Both the position numbers and the translations under genes were made by a program. Below the pieces are notes generated by a model. That model saw nothing but the letters and a program-made list of their open reading frames with translations, did no database searches and was not told where the DNA came from. Of a stretch of 64,000 nt of DNA, positions 45,777 to 57,916 are shown piece by piece. Numbering within the stretch: position 1 is the first letter of the stretch; each line of letters starts with the position of its first letter. Origin of the DNA: Paramacrobiotus metropolitanus (Eukaryota; Tardigrada; Eutardigrada; Parachela; Macrobiotidae); the NCBI RefSeq assembly GCF_019649055.1, contig NW_026570366.1, forward strand, positions 1 through 64,000, given 5' to 3'.

Positions 45777-48276
45777 ATATATATAAAAATACCATATTAC
45801 ATTATATGTACTCGTACTGATGTACATAACACTATAACAGTATTTCAAAAGATTCTGAACATCCGGCGCAATCTGTTCTACGCGCCATCACACAGCTGCT
45901 GCTGTTAAGGGGTTGCATAATTAAAACGCTTCCCATTTAAGCATATGAAGAGAAACTAAGTGTCATTTACAAAAAATTAAGCTTTTCAGCCATTCCCTCA
46001 TGTTTCCTATAAGGCAGTGCAATGTCATATTTCTGTGACCTTTGTGGTCGGCGTTGCAGATACTGCAATGTACTGTACAGTGATTTCCTGATTGTTTTTT
46101 AAAATTTTCTTTCAGTACGAGTAAATTTTTAAGTTATTTTATTTGTTATGCTATAAGGGGTGCTTCAGTCGTTTACGTGAGCGGACTAAGAAAAAAACCA
46201 AAATTATCGGACTGTTTCGTCTACGGTCCACATCATAATCGCAAATGACAGATCAGACACGATAAGAAACTTATCAGACACGGCTTATCAGGTGAGCGAA
46301 TAAAGTGCTGGGCCGAAGCAAGGCGGCAACCCTTTGAGCCAACCAAGATAGCGTGACAGCGCCAGAGAGAAAATTTTGGTCCGGCGCGCTGTGCTTAGAC
46401 TCAACAGATTTCCACTTCCCCGTGTTTTGCATTTTTCCAGCAAACCAACACCTCGCATTATGCGGCGCCATTGCAGCGATTTAACCATCTCACGTTCGGT
46501 ACAGTATCTGTCCCATGCCCGCACCGGCTATTTGCTGCATTTCTTATTACAATAATTATTATTGATTTTGACAACTAAGTACAAGTTCCCCAACGTTCGG
46601 CGTGTCGACCAAGTTCCTTCTAAGCCGTATTCTATTAGCGTCCGGTAGCCTGACTCGGAAGTTGTGTTATCTTTGAAAGGTTCAGATGCCCGGGTGCTGT
46701 GATTTTCTCCCCCGACACTCATTCGGTTCCGGACGCATGCTCCCGAAGCGAGCTTTTGGCTGACACTGTGCATGGAACATTAGTGTTCTTTGTATGGCCG
46801 ACCGACAAAACCGTAGTAGACAAACTCCCAAAACTATTTGGGAGTTTCCATACTATGGCTTTGTTGGTCTCTGGCTGTACCGGAATTCCGTTTTGATCTG
46901 CGTCTGTCCCCAAAGCAGCCTAACGCCTGGAGGCACGATACGACCGGGATATAAAGTCCCAGACTTCACACTGTTTTGCTCCTAACGGTAACGGGATACT
47001 ACTACCTAACACTATATATGGTACTTGAGCGGTGTGATGTTCGAAGATGTGTATCTCTACATATTTCTAAAGTTGCGTACGAGTACTGTATTTCTGAAGA
47101 CACTGTTTTCTGTACTGTTTTAAGATACGTACTTCTAGTTCAGTCCCCTTTATACTGCTGCGAAGGAGTCACACATTTCACTGGTTTCTGTTATAATTAG
47201 GCCAGTCAATAAATGAAAAGATTAACGGCAGGCTTGATAGCTACATACGAGTAGGTAAAATTTTCTCTACAGTAGTGTTCTGCTTCGACTGCAATCTGTG
47301 CGGCTACTTCTTCCCACCGGCATACTCTACAGTAATTGCATAATTTCTTGATTTCGTGAATCGTTTTATCCTACTTTGATTTACACATTTTTATGAAAAC
47401 TTTATCGCGCATTCGGTGCAAATCTAGGATCTATCTGATCGCTATTCGTACTCCAATGCCATTTTTATACTTATAGTCTTATACAATCTGAATCCAAAAT
47501 CAGATAAATCATTTTTACAATAATTTCAAAACGTATTGAACCGCGTGGTTTCAGAATCCGTTTATTGGTGTTTCCTCTGTAACCAAACAGAAGCGTTACA
47601 GAACTACAGACGAATATCCAGTTTCCAGATGAGTACCGATCTTCGGAGAACAAAGTCCGTAAAAACGCCAACGCGCACCGATCCACATGTCTAACAAACC
47701 GGAGACCCGAAAACAGTCTATCAATGGTATGCTTAATATCCAAAGACCGCATTTCTTTTGGCGCTTTTATTCACATTTGACGTTCTTCCAGAAATGAGCA
47801 TCTACAAAAATATACAACTTGCAGATTACAACACATTAAAGAATTCCACGCAAAAACAAATTCATGATTACCACGAGTAAGCACTTTTAATCTATGATCA
47901 CCAAGTTCTATTCTCACTTTAAATTAATAATTGAAAACCAATTTCAGGAGTAATTATGTACGAGTACTGTTGTTCTGAAGTCGTCAAAGTCCTTGCTAAT
48001 TATTTACTTACACTGACTACGAGTAGTGAGTTATTGCATACACTGCGGGAGCGGATGATTGCTACTTGCTACTGTTATGCGGGTACTGCAGAATACTCAA
48101 ACTGACAATCCGCATTCAAACCACTTTAAGTTCTTATTATTATTTTAATCATAAAATTTAATCATAATCATTAATCATAATCATTTTCTTATTATTATTA
48201 TAAAATATCGTTTACCATCTAACTCGTAAAAAATATTAAGGGAATAGTAGTTTGTCCGCGTCTGTACTTTTCGACA
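45777..48276. other. Shuffled partial copies, no intact gene
   Basis: 45850-46010 matches 22760-22930, 46015-46650 matches 27170-27800, and 46663-46980 matches 30890-31240 (nuclease-like ORF: TIWEFPYYGFVGLWLYRNS, then GYKVPDFTL). The 3-kb stretch between the last two in the other locus is absent here. The reading frame of the nuclease-like copy is broken several times. 47471-47752 (-) is open but unrecognised. Confidence 0.6.
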
Positions 48277-49648
48277 TTATGATGGATATTCCTTACGATT
48301 TTTAGTAAAGGTTATTCTAATCACTCTAACGTACCCCAGCAAGCCGCGTCCATTCCATTTTCGCGGCGTTAGAGCTATCCGTTTGTTAACACTGTGTCGA
48401 CGAACCTCCACGCTGATTGCACGGTTTTCACTATTGCTAACCACCGTCGCGAGATCAGCTAAACTGCGGAAATTCGCACTGGACACCGAACCAAATGCGG
48501 TTATCAAATCGCCGGGTTCCAGACCCTGCAACGCACAATTATGCCAAATATAAAATAAAGTTTGGAATGAAATTTTCAGAAAGTCATATAAATACAAACA
48601 AAGTTAAGAAAAGAAAAACAATTTGGTGTTTCTTCAATAACGAGCAATCCTAGCATTGTCAGCGAAAACGAGAGACAACATTACGTCGTCGCACTACAAC
48701 ACTCCAATTTTTATCTTAACGCGGTCAACCTTGCCAGATGATTGATAGCACAGCCACAATTTATAATATCAGAATTTTCCATTGTACTCGCACTGCGGAA
48801 AGTATGCAACGAAAACACGTTTTCAAATTTCTCTGTCCTTTTCCGATTTTAATTACCGCGCTGGCAGCCGGGGATTCTGGAGAGACGAACTGAATTTTCG
48901 CGAACGATTTCACCTCATTGTTGTCTTCGGCTTTCTTTTCATCCACATCCATGTATTCATGGCGAGCCTGTTCGTGGACTGCATACAGTCCTTCCTCGAT
49001 GTCCTTCATCAACGCTTTATGATCGTTATTCAGACCTATCACAAACTCACAAGTCAGTGGTCACAACTGATTCATATGAAGATCAGATGAGCGAAATTAA
49101 ATTAATTTCCATAATTACAACTGCCTAACTGCCGAGCCGCCGACACCGAAATAAGCACCCCAAAATAAGAATTAAAAACAAACAATTAAAAAAGGAAATA
49201 AAAAAGCAGCTGGCAAATAAACAAGACCCACTCAGGCACTCACAGATAATTTTATGGCGAGCGTGACGCACCGAATAAACATCAATATCCGAGCGCGGGT
49301 AGCCTTCTCCGTCCAGCAAAGGCCCTTCCATTCCGACATTTCCTTGCTACGGCAAACACAGATGCGATGCTATGTCTCCGACAGGGATTAGTGCGAGTCT
49401 CAGCTGCTTACAGACTGCAAAACATCCTGCAGGGCTTTCAATTCAGCTTCGATTTCGTCCTTGCGTCGCATCAGCGCTAAAACATCGGCGCGCGTCACGA
49501 CGGGGTTTTTCGCGGGGGAAGACTGAGAGGATGCTGGGCTCGGCGATGAGCGGGCATTCGGAGAGTCTCCCCGATCATCCATGACAAATGCAGCAGAGGA
49601 TTGGATGAACGTGTTGGTCCGGAAACGTTTTGCGGGCTCTCGCATCAA
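48277..49648 (-). CDS. PSMD9: 26S proteasome assembly chaperone PSMD9 (p27), 4 exons
   Basis: PSMD9 is a PDZ-containing chaperone for assembly of the proteasome base (Rpt ring). Exons on the - strand are 49648-49412, 49346-49244, 49035-48857 and 48525-48277. They join in frame through GT-AG introns of 65, 208 and 331 bp to give about 255 aa. The N-terminal coiled segment has [20 protein letters not shown]; then [20 protein letters not shown] and HARHKIIC, then [16 protein letters not shown], the family's diagnostic order. The PDZ part spans exons 3-4 ([16 protein letters not shown], then [14 protein letters not shown]) and ends NGRGLLGYV. Vertebrate homologues are about 220 aa; the excess is an N-terminal Ser/Pro-rich stretch and a C-terminal tail. 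Translation may begin at the second Met cluster (MDDRGDSP) instead of the first. Confidence 0.93.
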
Positions 49649-51273
49649 GATAGCGCGATGCTAAACAAAGTATGCCCAGTAAATTATAAATATGGATAAA
49701 ACTGTGACTGTACAGTGTACGGTTGCAGATTTCAATAAGTAATAAATCATTACATGGTAATTCGAATACGGCACTGCTGTCAAAGAGTCCCTCGCATACT
49801 ATAAAATACAAAGACTAAGTCAAACAAAGTGAAGTTGAACTGAAATAGGATTGCGCACATAAAAGAATTCGTAAGAATTTTGGAAAACATAAAAAACGCC
49901 AAACGGCTTTAAATAATTCAAAACTGTTAAAAATGACGAGTCATTTGCCCTGTCAAGTATGAATGCAGAATGATACAGCAAGTTGCCCGCCTAGGCGGGG
50001 CGCACAATGTGCAATATAAGCGCCTTTTCATAATGGGCTTCCGCTTCCAAATTTCCAGCTTATTATTCAGATGAAACTAGAATAATAAGCTTTTGCTGCC
50101 AAGCGAACTTCCGGTGGAAATTTTATACTGACGTTGGATTCAGCGAACACGATTTTCCTTCTAGTCTCACAGAAATAATAGGTCTGTATTTTTGTAGTGT
50201 TTGTGCTTCCACTAGGTATACTGGCTCGCATACGTCCAGGCGGTCCAGCTGTATCCGAAAAATTTTGAAATTACTGTAGCTTACAAACACATTAATGGAA
50301 TATGTAAACAGCTTTTTACATTTATTATACGTAGATATGATCTATGGACAGCGACCTTACGAGTTACCATGTAGACGTGCAAAAGGTGATATGTAGCTAA
50401 AATACCGTACCTCTGATTTTGACGTGTAACAATAAACTACACTAATTTCGGGATCGAAAAGTAAATAAAATGAAACATATGAATAGCTGATAAAAATAAA
50501 TGCCGAGTACACAATAGTACCGAAAAATTAATAAAGTAAATTTAATTTTGGGATCATTTTTATGGTTTGTACACACTGCAAAAACGAGCAAGATTCTGCA
50601 GGAACGATTCCGTAACTAGTCCAAGGCACAACGAGAAATGATAATCAGTGTCAGAGACTATTACAAAATTTTACTTTTTGTACGTACATTAATGCAGAAT
50701 ATTGCTTATTACTTTATTTTATTTGCAGTACTGCATGAATAAAACTGATTTTGGAGAACATGCCTATAAATATCTGACGCATCCGCATTTGTACAGAGGA
50801 AGTGGTAACGTCTTAATTATTAACGGTAAGAACCAAACAAGCGAGAGTATAATTGCATCATTTGCATGCAGTGTGCATGTGAAGCAATGGTATCGCATTG
50901 CAAGTTGCCGATTCGCTGCTCAAGGAAACGCAGGTTGTTCAGATTAGATCACGCCGTTTTGGATTGCTATTATTTTCTTGCTGATATCATTTGTACCATT
51001 CTTTCCATATATTTTATCTAAACGTACGAGATATTTCTCGCATTTATCTAAACTATTGTAACAGCGATTTTGCCACCAGAAAAGTAATCATAGGTTAATT
51101 AATCATTATCTTGGACGGTTCTGATAACAGAAATGCGCGTACCTGAGAAGAAGTAGAATTCATGCTAATCAAACTTGGAATGAAATTAGTTATCCAGATC
51201 CAACGGGGACAGAACAGCGTCTGCACATTATTTTACGTTTTTATCGAAATTGATATTTGACTGGTCAATCAAA
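49649..51273. other. Intergenic, no gene seen
   Basis: This 1.6 kb separates divergent PSMD9 and the secreted-repeat gene, so it probably contains both promoters. No TATA box can be singled out. A short + frame at 50702-50947 is unconvincing. Confidence 0.5.
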
Positions 51274-54200
51274 ATGCGGATCTCTGCGTTGCTTTTTGTT
51301 CTCGTTTCGGCAGCCGTTGCCAATGCGGCATTTACCGGCTCCTTGAATCAAGGTGCCAAAAGCCTACACGCTTTGTGATTTTTAGCAAAATATCAGTTTG
51401 CAAACAAAATCAATTTTACAATGTAAAATTTGGATGATTTATGCAGATGCCCATTTGCTTCTGACCAAAGCCATCCGACAAACGAGGACCGCTGCAAACA
51501 TTGCCGGACTGCGCAACCGGAAGTAAGCTCTATTTACCGTATAAACTATAAGCCTCATACTGCAATTGTAAGTTCTGCGTTGTCCATAGTACAGACTTAT
51601 GAGCGTACAATTACTGGAAGTAATTTTTGAAGAGCAGTTTTGAAAACTGTTCGGTGTCCACAACATAAAAAACATCTATTACAGTGTGGCATTAAGCGAA
51701 CTGCAAAACCAACTGCTGAATACTATACAAAGTCATGCCGAAAATGTCGTGGCGGAGATTTCAACGGCCATCCAAGCCGGTCAAACGGCGGCAGAACAAA
51801 TAGCTGCTTTGATTCAAAATGCTTTGGTCCAGTTGCAGTCCTTGGGTGAAAATATCGCCGCTCATGGTCAACAGCTTCTGCAAGATCTTTTCAACAATCT
51901 GTTAACCCAAAATGGTAAGAAGTTAATTCTGGTGATTGTGTACCTCACTACTACCTCCCCATTCGCTACTCGCAAATAATCGCAACCACTCGTAAATTGG
52001 TAACATTGTTTAGTTGTTCACAAACTGCTGGTAAGCATTCATAGAAGTATCTTTTATATGCAGAGTATTGTGTATAATAATTTAATCATTATATTATGCC
52101 AAAACAATTTAGGCGGATTGGGCTTTTTTCGTGTGACAACGTTTATAATGCTTTGGTTACTGAACTGTTTAGCAACGCATATAGCCACGCTGTGCTACAA
52201 TTTACGAAACAACTGCAAATAGCGTATTGTACATATTCGTCTAGCATATACCCAGTAGATATGCGGAACTTCTCTTTCGCTTGAGTGTCTAAACAGTCTA
52301 TCGGTAATTAGTATTACGTCTGTACTGACGATGAATATATTATTTCTTTTTCTAGCACCATCAATGCACTTTCAGCGCGCACGTGTCCTCGTTGTTGATT
52401 TGGATCTGCAGGCTCTTTTCGAGCAGGCACTGCTGGAATATCTACATGCAGTAAGTTCCGGAAACTGGTCGAATTTATGTCACAGTGTACACACAAAAAC
52501 CAATAGCATTGGCAGTATTATCTTCTGATCATTGTTTTTGCGCATCGATCATTAATAAATTCATCGCTCACCGATAAGCATGTATGCATGATTAGGCGAC
52601 AGTGTGAAAGGTCACGTGTATTAACGTGATTGTGTTTTACCTGGATTTCGCTTTTTGAACAGCTGCGGAAGTTTCTGGTTCGACGTTGCCATACTTGTTT
52701 ATTGACGAGTAACTGTAGTATGAGAAGATATTCGAATTGTTTGCACTTGCAATTTTTTGCCTCTGCAGGTCGGTATTCCCGAGAACCAGTTGCAAATCGT
52801 AATAACAGAGGTTATGCAGAACTTTGGTTTCACGGTTGAAACGCGTGGAGTTTTCGATGGTTTGGGACATCTGGCTCAAGTGCTGTCCAATCTGCTCACA
52901 TTGGCTCAGTCTACCGCAGGAAACACGTAAATACAGAATAACAACGGGATTCCAAAAAACTTTATCCCAAAAATTGAGTTACGCCTCTTTTGCAGTTTTG
53001 TCGCCGTGCAAACTCTGGTTCAAAGCTTCCTGAGCAGCGCACAGGCCGCCGGTGAAGCAGCTGTCAGTGCCGCTGCCGCGCAACTGCTCGATCTTCTCAA
53101 ACCAGTCCAGAATGCGCTGGGGCCCATTTATACTGAAGTACAGAATGTCATCAATCAAATCCTCACCGGACGACCTTCCACGAGTCAATTACAGCAAAAT
53201 GCTAATCAGAAAAGCTTGTCCGAGTTGACAAGCATTTTGTCGCAGTTGGTCGGCCTGGTTGGTGCAACAGCCGATAACACGTAAGACAACAAACCCTCTA
53301 AAATATTGCTTGTGGGAAAAAACTAATTTTTAATGTCTTTCGTAGACATGTGGCAGTACACACCTTAGTGCGGGGATTTCTGAGCAGCATGGCGGCCGCC
53401 GGTGGAATGGCCATGGACGCAGCTGGTCAACTCTTACTGAACTTCTTGTATCCGTTTAAATGGCTCCTGGGTACGATTTATGACCAGGTGGAAAGTGCGG
53501 TCACATCCATTCTGGGTGGTGGTCGACAGTTGATCATCCCACCAGTTATCGGATCCAACAACGATTTGCCTAGCACACTGGAGGTTTTGCGCTTTCTAGC
53601 CCTGATCGAACCGAACAATGTCCTGGCCGAATCCATCGTGTAAGCGCTGCCTAAACAGAATTTCCAAAATTTTGCGTTATTGCGTTTATCTTGCTTTTAT
53701 TATATAATACAAGTTATGAATAAATTGGAAAGGATTAAAAACAACATTCAGTATCAGAAAAAACCATATAATCAGCATTAAATTGCAGTGCTTTGACGGT
53801 GGGGCAGACAGTCCAGAGCTTTGTCGACAAAGCAGTCGCTGCCGACATCTATTCTTCCACCGAAAGCGCTGCACAAGCTCTCCTTGATTACCTTGTTCCG
53901 TTCCAAACCGAACTAGGAAAGGTCTACGACTTTGCTGTGGCTCTAACCGGTTCACTGTATCTACCCAGCGCTCTTGCTGGCAAATCTGACCTCGAAAAGG
54001 GCATCATCAGTGGCATTACCAACATGGCCAACGTAGTATCAACTTTAATCGGATTAGCCCAATCTACCGCTGGAAATACGTAAGCATATGTCTCAGTAAT
54101 TTTATTTGATGTGCTTGTAGGGTATCCGAATAATAAAGAATAACTAGTAAACTTATGGGTCTCTTGCAGTCATGTGGCTGTACAAAGTATTATCCAACAG

Positions 54201-55458
54201 TTTTTAAGCACCGCTATGAATGCTGGCGAAGCTGCTGTGAGCGTTGCCGCTTCCCAACTTCTCAACTTCATCCGACCTTTTCAAAATTTATTGGGCGGTG
54301 TGTACACTGAAGTACAGAATGCGATTAACCAATTCCTATCAGGCACTGGACTGGGTGGTGCAAGTAAACTAGAACGCCATGTCCAGCCTCGAGGATTTTC
54401 CGACTTCTCCAGCATTTTGTCGCAGCTGATTGGAATTATGGGCTCCACAGCTGGAAATACGTAAGCGCGCAGTCCAAACCAGGAAATCAATGAAAGGTCA
54501 TAATCTGCTTGGCATTGCAGTGCCGTCGCCGTTCAGAATTTGGTGCAAGGTTTCATCAGCAACATGGTTGCTGCCGGTGGAATGGCTGCGAATGCTGCTG
54601 GCCAACTTTTACTGGACTTCTTGTCACCGTTTCAGTGGATGCTGGGATCAGTCTACGATCTCGTGGAAAGTGCCGTTTTATCCATTTTGACCAAGGATGG
54701 GCGCCGATCGTGGATTATCAGCAACACGGGTTCCAATGGCGATCTGCAAAGTACACTCGACATTCTCTCCATCATTGCCGCCGCTCAGCATGGTCAACTG
54801 ACGTCAGATTTCCTTGTGGAGGCCACGATGTAAGCATGACCTTTACCTTACCACCATTGCGAAAGCTGTATTTGTCCGCGTCCTTCTTAATAATATTGGT
54901 GCATTTGTTATTTGACAGCGTCACCACTATAGCGCGAACCGTCCAGAATTTCGTATCGTGGTCAATAGCAACAAACACCCATCCATCCGCAGAAAGTGCT
55001 GCACAAGCCCTTCTGGACGCTATTGCGCCTCTTCAAGATGAACTCAAAGAGGTGTACGATTGGACTGCGCTTGTCATTCAAATTCAGTACTTCCCTAACG
55101 CCGTGTCCACCAGATCTGTTTCGCATGAAAAGGGCATCATCGGCAACCTTGCAAATATTCTGTCGACTTTAATCGGAATGGCTACATCCACGGCCGGGAA
55201 CACGTAAGACCGAAGAAATTTTTTCAGAAATGTCCAAAATGCTTCATTTCTTATTATTGCAGACATGTGGCTGTGCATACATTAGTGCAACAGTTTCTCA
55301 GTACTGCCGTTGGAGCCGGACAAGCAGCTGCGCAGGCCGCTGGTAACACATTGCTGAACTTCATCCGACCTTTCCAAAGCATCCTGGGTGGTATTTACGA
55401 GCAAGTTGTGCAGGCCGTGGCGGATATCGTGGGCAACACCCCGGCACTTGAAATCTAA
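51274..55458 (+). CDS. Secreted helical protein built from repeated three-exon cassettes, 11 exons, ~844 aa
   Basis: I know no named family for this protein. The signal peptide is MRISALLFVLVSAAVANA. Exons are 51274-51374, 51685-51914, 52356-52450, 52769-52926, 52996-53280, 53346-53639, 53789-54079, 54170-54460, 54521-54829, 54919-55203 and 55263-55458; all join in frame to a TAA. From exon 4 on every intron is phase 2, and exons fall into three types. A (exons 5, 8, 11) has AVQTLVQSFLSSA, AAQLL and a P(F/V)Q..LG..Y core. B (6, 9) has MAAAGGMA, AAGQLLL and an LG..YD.VESAV core. C (7, 10) has STESAAQALLD, EKGII and an ending such as LIGLAQSTAGNT. Exon 4 ends like C. The order is therefore (C)-ABC-ABC-A. 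The sequence is Ala/Leu/Gln-rich and amphipathic with almost no Cys, so probably an extracellular helical bundle. AATAAA lies at 55704. The exon 1 donor (GTGATT) is weak; the rest of the model is firm. Confidence 0.88.
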
Positions 55459-55703
55459 AAACCTCTAGAATTACAAAGAAGTTATAAAAGTGTTAGTATA
55501 GCAGTTCTATCGACACTGCCCAGCGTCGATTACCGTGATTTCATCGAGACTGATTTGCGCTGCTGTCTTGACGTCATGGGGTTCACAAAAAATAACTGCT
55601 AGAACACTGATGTTGAAAACGAATTCCGATGTTGCAGTTCGCTGTTAAACTGGCATAATATAAGGTGTACGGTGACACTCTTCTACTGTATGCCTCTTCT
55701 AAC

Positions 55704-55709
55704 AATAAA
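55704..55709 (+). terminator. Candidate poly(A) signal of the secreted-repeat gene
   Basis: AATAAA about 250 bp after the stop codon at 55458, the first canonical signal downstream. Confidence 0.45.
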
Positions 55710-56387
55710 AATTCGAATCACGGACTGTTTCGCTATGGCCATACGAGGACAATCGATAAACGAGATCGTATCTGAATACAAATTTGTTGTTGGACAAGTA
55801 CCACTTCAACTTGTTTACTAATTTCACCGATTACTACGAAGTCTAATGGTTGGGTCAGACGGTGCCTGCAAAATCACATCAAGGAATTAAACGCATGACG
55901 TACTGAAGCACAAACAACAGGCGCTCCATTTTGGCGGAGCTACTGTAGTTGTCGGCTACTAATGTTGGTATACTCAAGGCGTACAGTATATTATGTAGAG
56001 TATGTACTCGTATGTATGTCTCCACTTGCCAACCATTAAGCAAAATTTCGGTTTTCGCTTATCCATAGAATACGTGCGAACATGTAACCCGATCCCAGTA
56101 TATTTACATCTGATCCCCTACGTACAGTATACTTTAAAAGTGGGCAGGAACGTGTACTTTGCTACCCATGCTTTCGTCAAACTTTGTGAACAGTGTATTG
56201 ATTTTTGCAAAACTGCTACGAGCCTTTTCGGTTATAAAGTCTCTGGTAAACCACAATTCACAGGATATAGTTGACCTTTTTGTACGAGGTAATGGCATCC
56301 ATGATCGTTTACGACCTTTAAGGTGTTTGCAGGTATCTAACCAAAAACAGCGTGTGGATAGCTATGATAATTTAGTGCGAAGCGGTC
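55710..56387. other. Intergenic, no gene seen
   Basis: Short open frames only (for example 56002-56274, +), without family signatures. Upstream region of the Gr-like gene. Confidence 0.5.
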
Positions 56388-57916
56388 ATGTTTCCAAAAG
56401 TTACGACCACGTCTAAAGACGCCCAAGGTCACGCTCCTACAGGTTGGCTGTGGACAATTATGAACCCTTGGATGGCTGTTTTGCACACATTAGGCATCTT
56501 CTATTATCCATCTAAAGACTTCACATATAAAACAATAATCTTTATGCGCAGTATTTTGATACTGGAAGCGCTATTGATAACAGCTTTTGGTGTATTTGAC
56601 GCTTACGATACGTGGACGAATTATCCGACAAACGGCAGCAAATTTTCGGTGATTCTGATTGGATTTATTAACACTATTATTTGCGTAATAGAGTTACCGT
56701 ATATGATCATTATGTGGATGGCTAGTGAGAGAATCGCTCACCTTGTTCAAAAACTAGACGTAGAATTTGGCAAATTTTTGACGCTTCGTGATTGGTCCGC
56801 TCTAATATTTGTAGTGGTCGCGTCGTTAATTGGTATTACGGGGGTATCTGGACTGTTTCTGTACAGTTATGACCGCAGTGACGAACTCTACAGCACCGCG
56901 GAAAACTATAACCAGCTGTACTTTCCAAATGCTTCCGTCGAAACGTCGCTTGTTTTCACTGTAGTATCTCAGGTTGCGCTGGCCATTGGTGACCTGGGAA
57001 AGCGTTTTCTGCTTGGATTCATCGCATGCTTAGCGTTTGCCGTTGGGTTAATGTTTCGCCGGCTCGCCGCAAGAGCGCGGTCATCAAAGAACGAAATGGC
57101 CTCTTACGTGTTGTTGCATTCAAAGTTGGGTGCAATTGTGCAAGAACTCGATGCTTTGGTGTCTTTAATAACGGCGGGATACGCTCTGGTTACTCTGGGC
57201 TGGATCATTATCGCCATATTTAATATCAGCGCCCAATACGCTAATTGTGGTGCACCAGTCAGTTCTACATTACTCACGTTCATTGAGTCCGCTTGCAAAC
57301 TCAGCTTTCTGGTTTGTGCTTGTGTATTTTCAGTGGAACAGGTGAGCTTTTTTATACGAATACAAAACATTTTTCAAAAGCGGATGCGCGCGCGCGAGTA
57401 TGCATGACCTTTGGCTTAATCCAAATATTTTAATAGTATTACGTGTGCCCGAATTATCCTCACCGGGCTTATAAAGGGTCCGCTGAATTCGGTTTTTTAT
57501 ACAGGGGCAGTTGATCGTTGGTCTGCTTGAAGTAGATTTGGAAGAAAATTGCATGATAGCGCATGAGGATACCTGTAAAGACAACAAATGTGGAATGTAT
57601 AAAGTGAAACGACTTTATCTGCAGCGCATGCTACGTGCTCCTCCGGGATTCACTCTAGCGGGAATTGTAGTCACTCGGGAAAGGGCACTCGAGGTGAGCT
57701 ATTTAATATTTACGTACACCAAACTACGAGTTGTTTGTACAAGTACGCAATTCCTTTAAAATGAATAAATTTAAACACCTTTGCTTAATTTGGCAGGTAG
57801 TTCTCGGTATGATAGGATGCATTCTCGTCTTTACGGAACTGGCCGGCAGCAGCAATACGAGCTTCACTTGTCCTCTAACCGTTAACGGAAGCGGAACCGC
57901 TGGACGAATTGTTTGA
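56388..57916 (+). CDS. Gustatory-receptor-like seven-helix membrane protein, 3 exons, 420 aa
   Basis: Exons 56388-57341, 57505-57693 and 57797-57916 join in phase 0 through GTGAGC/ACAG and GTGAGC/GGCAG sites. The protein has several hydrophobic helices: around residues 45-70 (ILILEALLITAFGVF), 85-110, 135-160, 185-215, 255-280 and 290-315. It closes with the segment GFTLAGIVVTRERALEVVLG that runs into a last helix (MIGCILVFTEL). A short cytoplasmic-type loop, then FTLAG, then a final helix is how invertebrate chemosensory Gr proteins end, although the usual TYhhhhhQF motif is not exact. Length (about 420 aa) is typical for the family. Ligand unknown. Another insect-type seven-helix receptor family is the main alternative. 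Confidence 0.65.

Noticed and set aside
54509-55207. A 232-codon frame across exons 9 and 10 of the secreted-repeat gene
   Set aside because: Its first part is the wrong frame of exon 9 and it runs through the intron; the spliced model explains both exons better.
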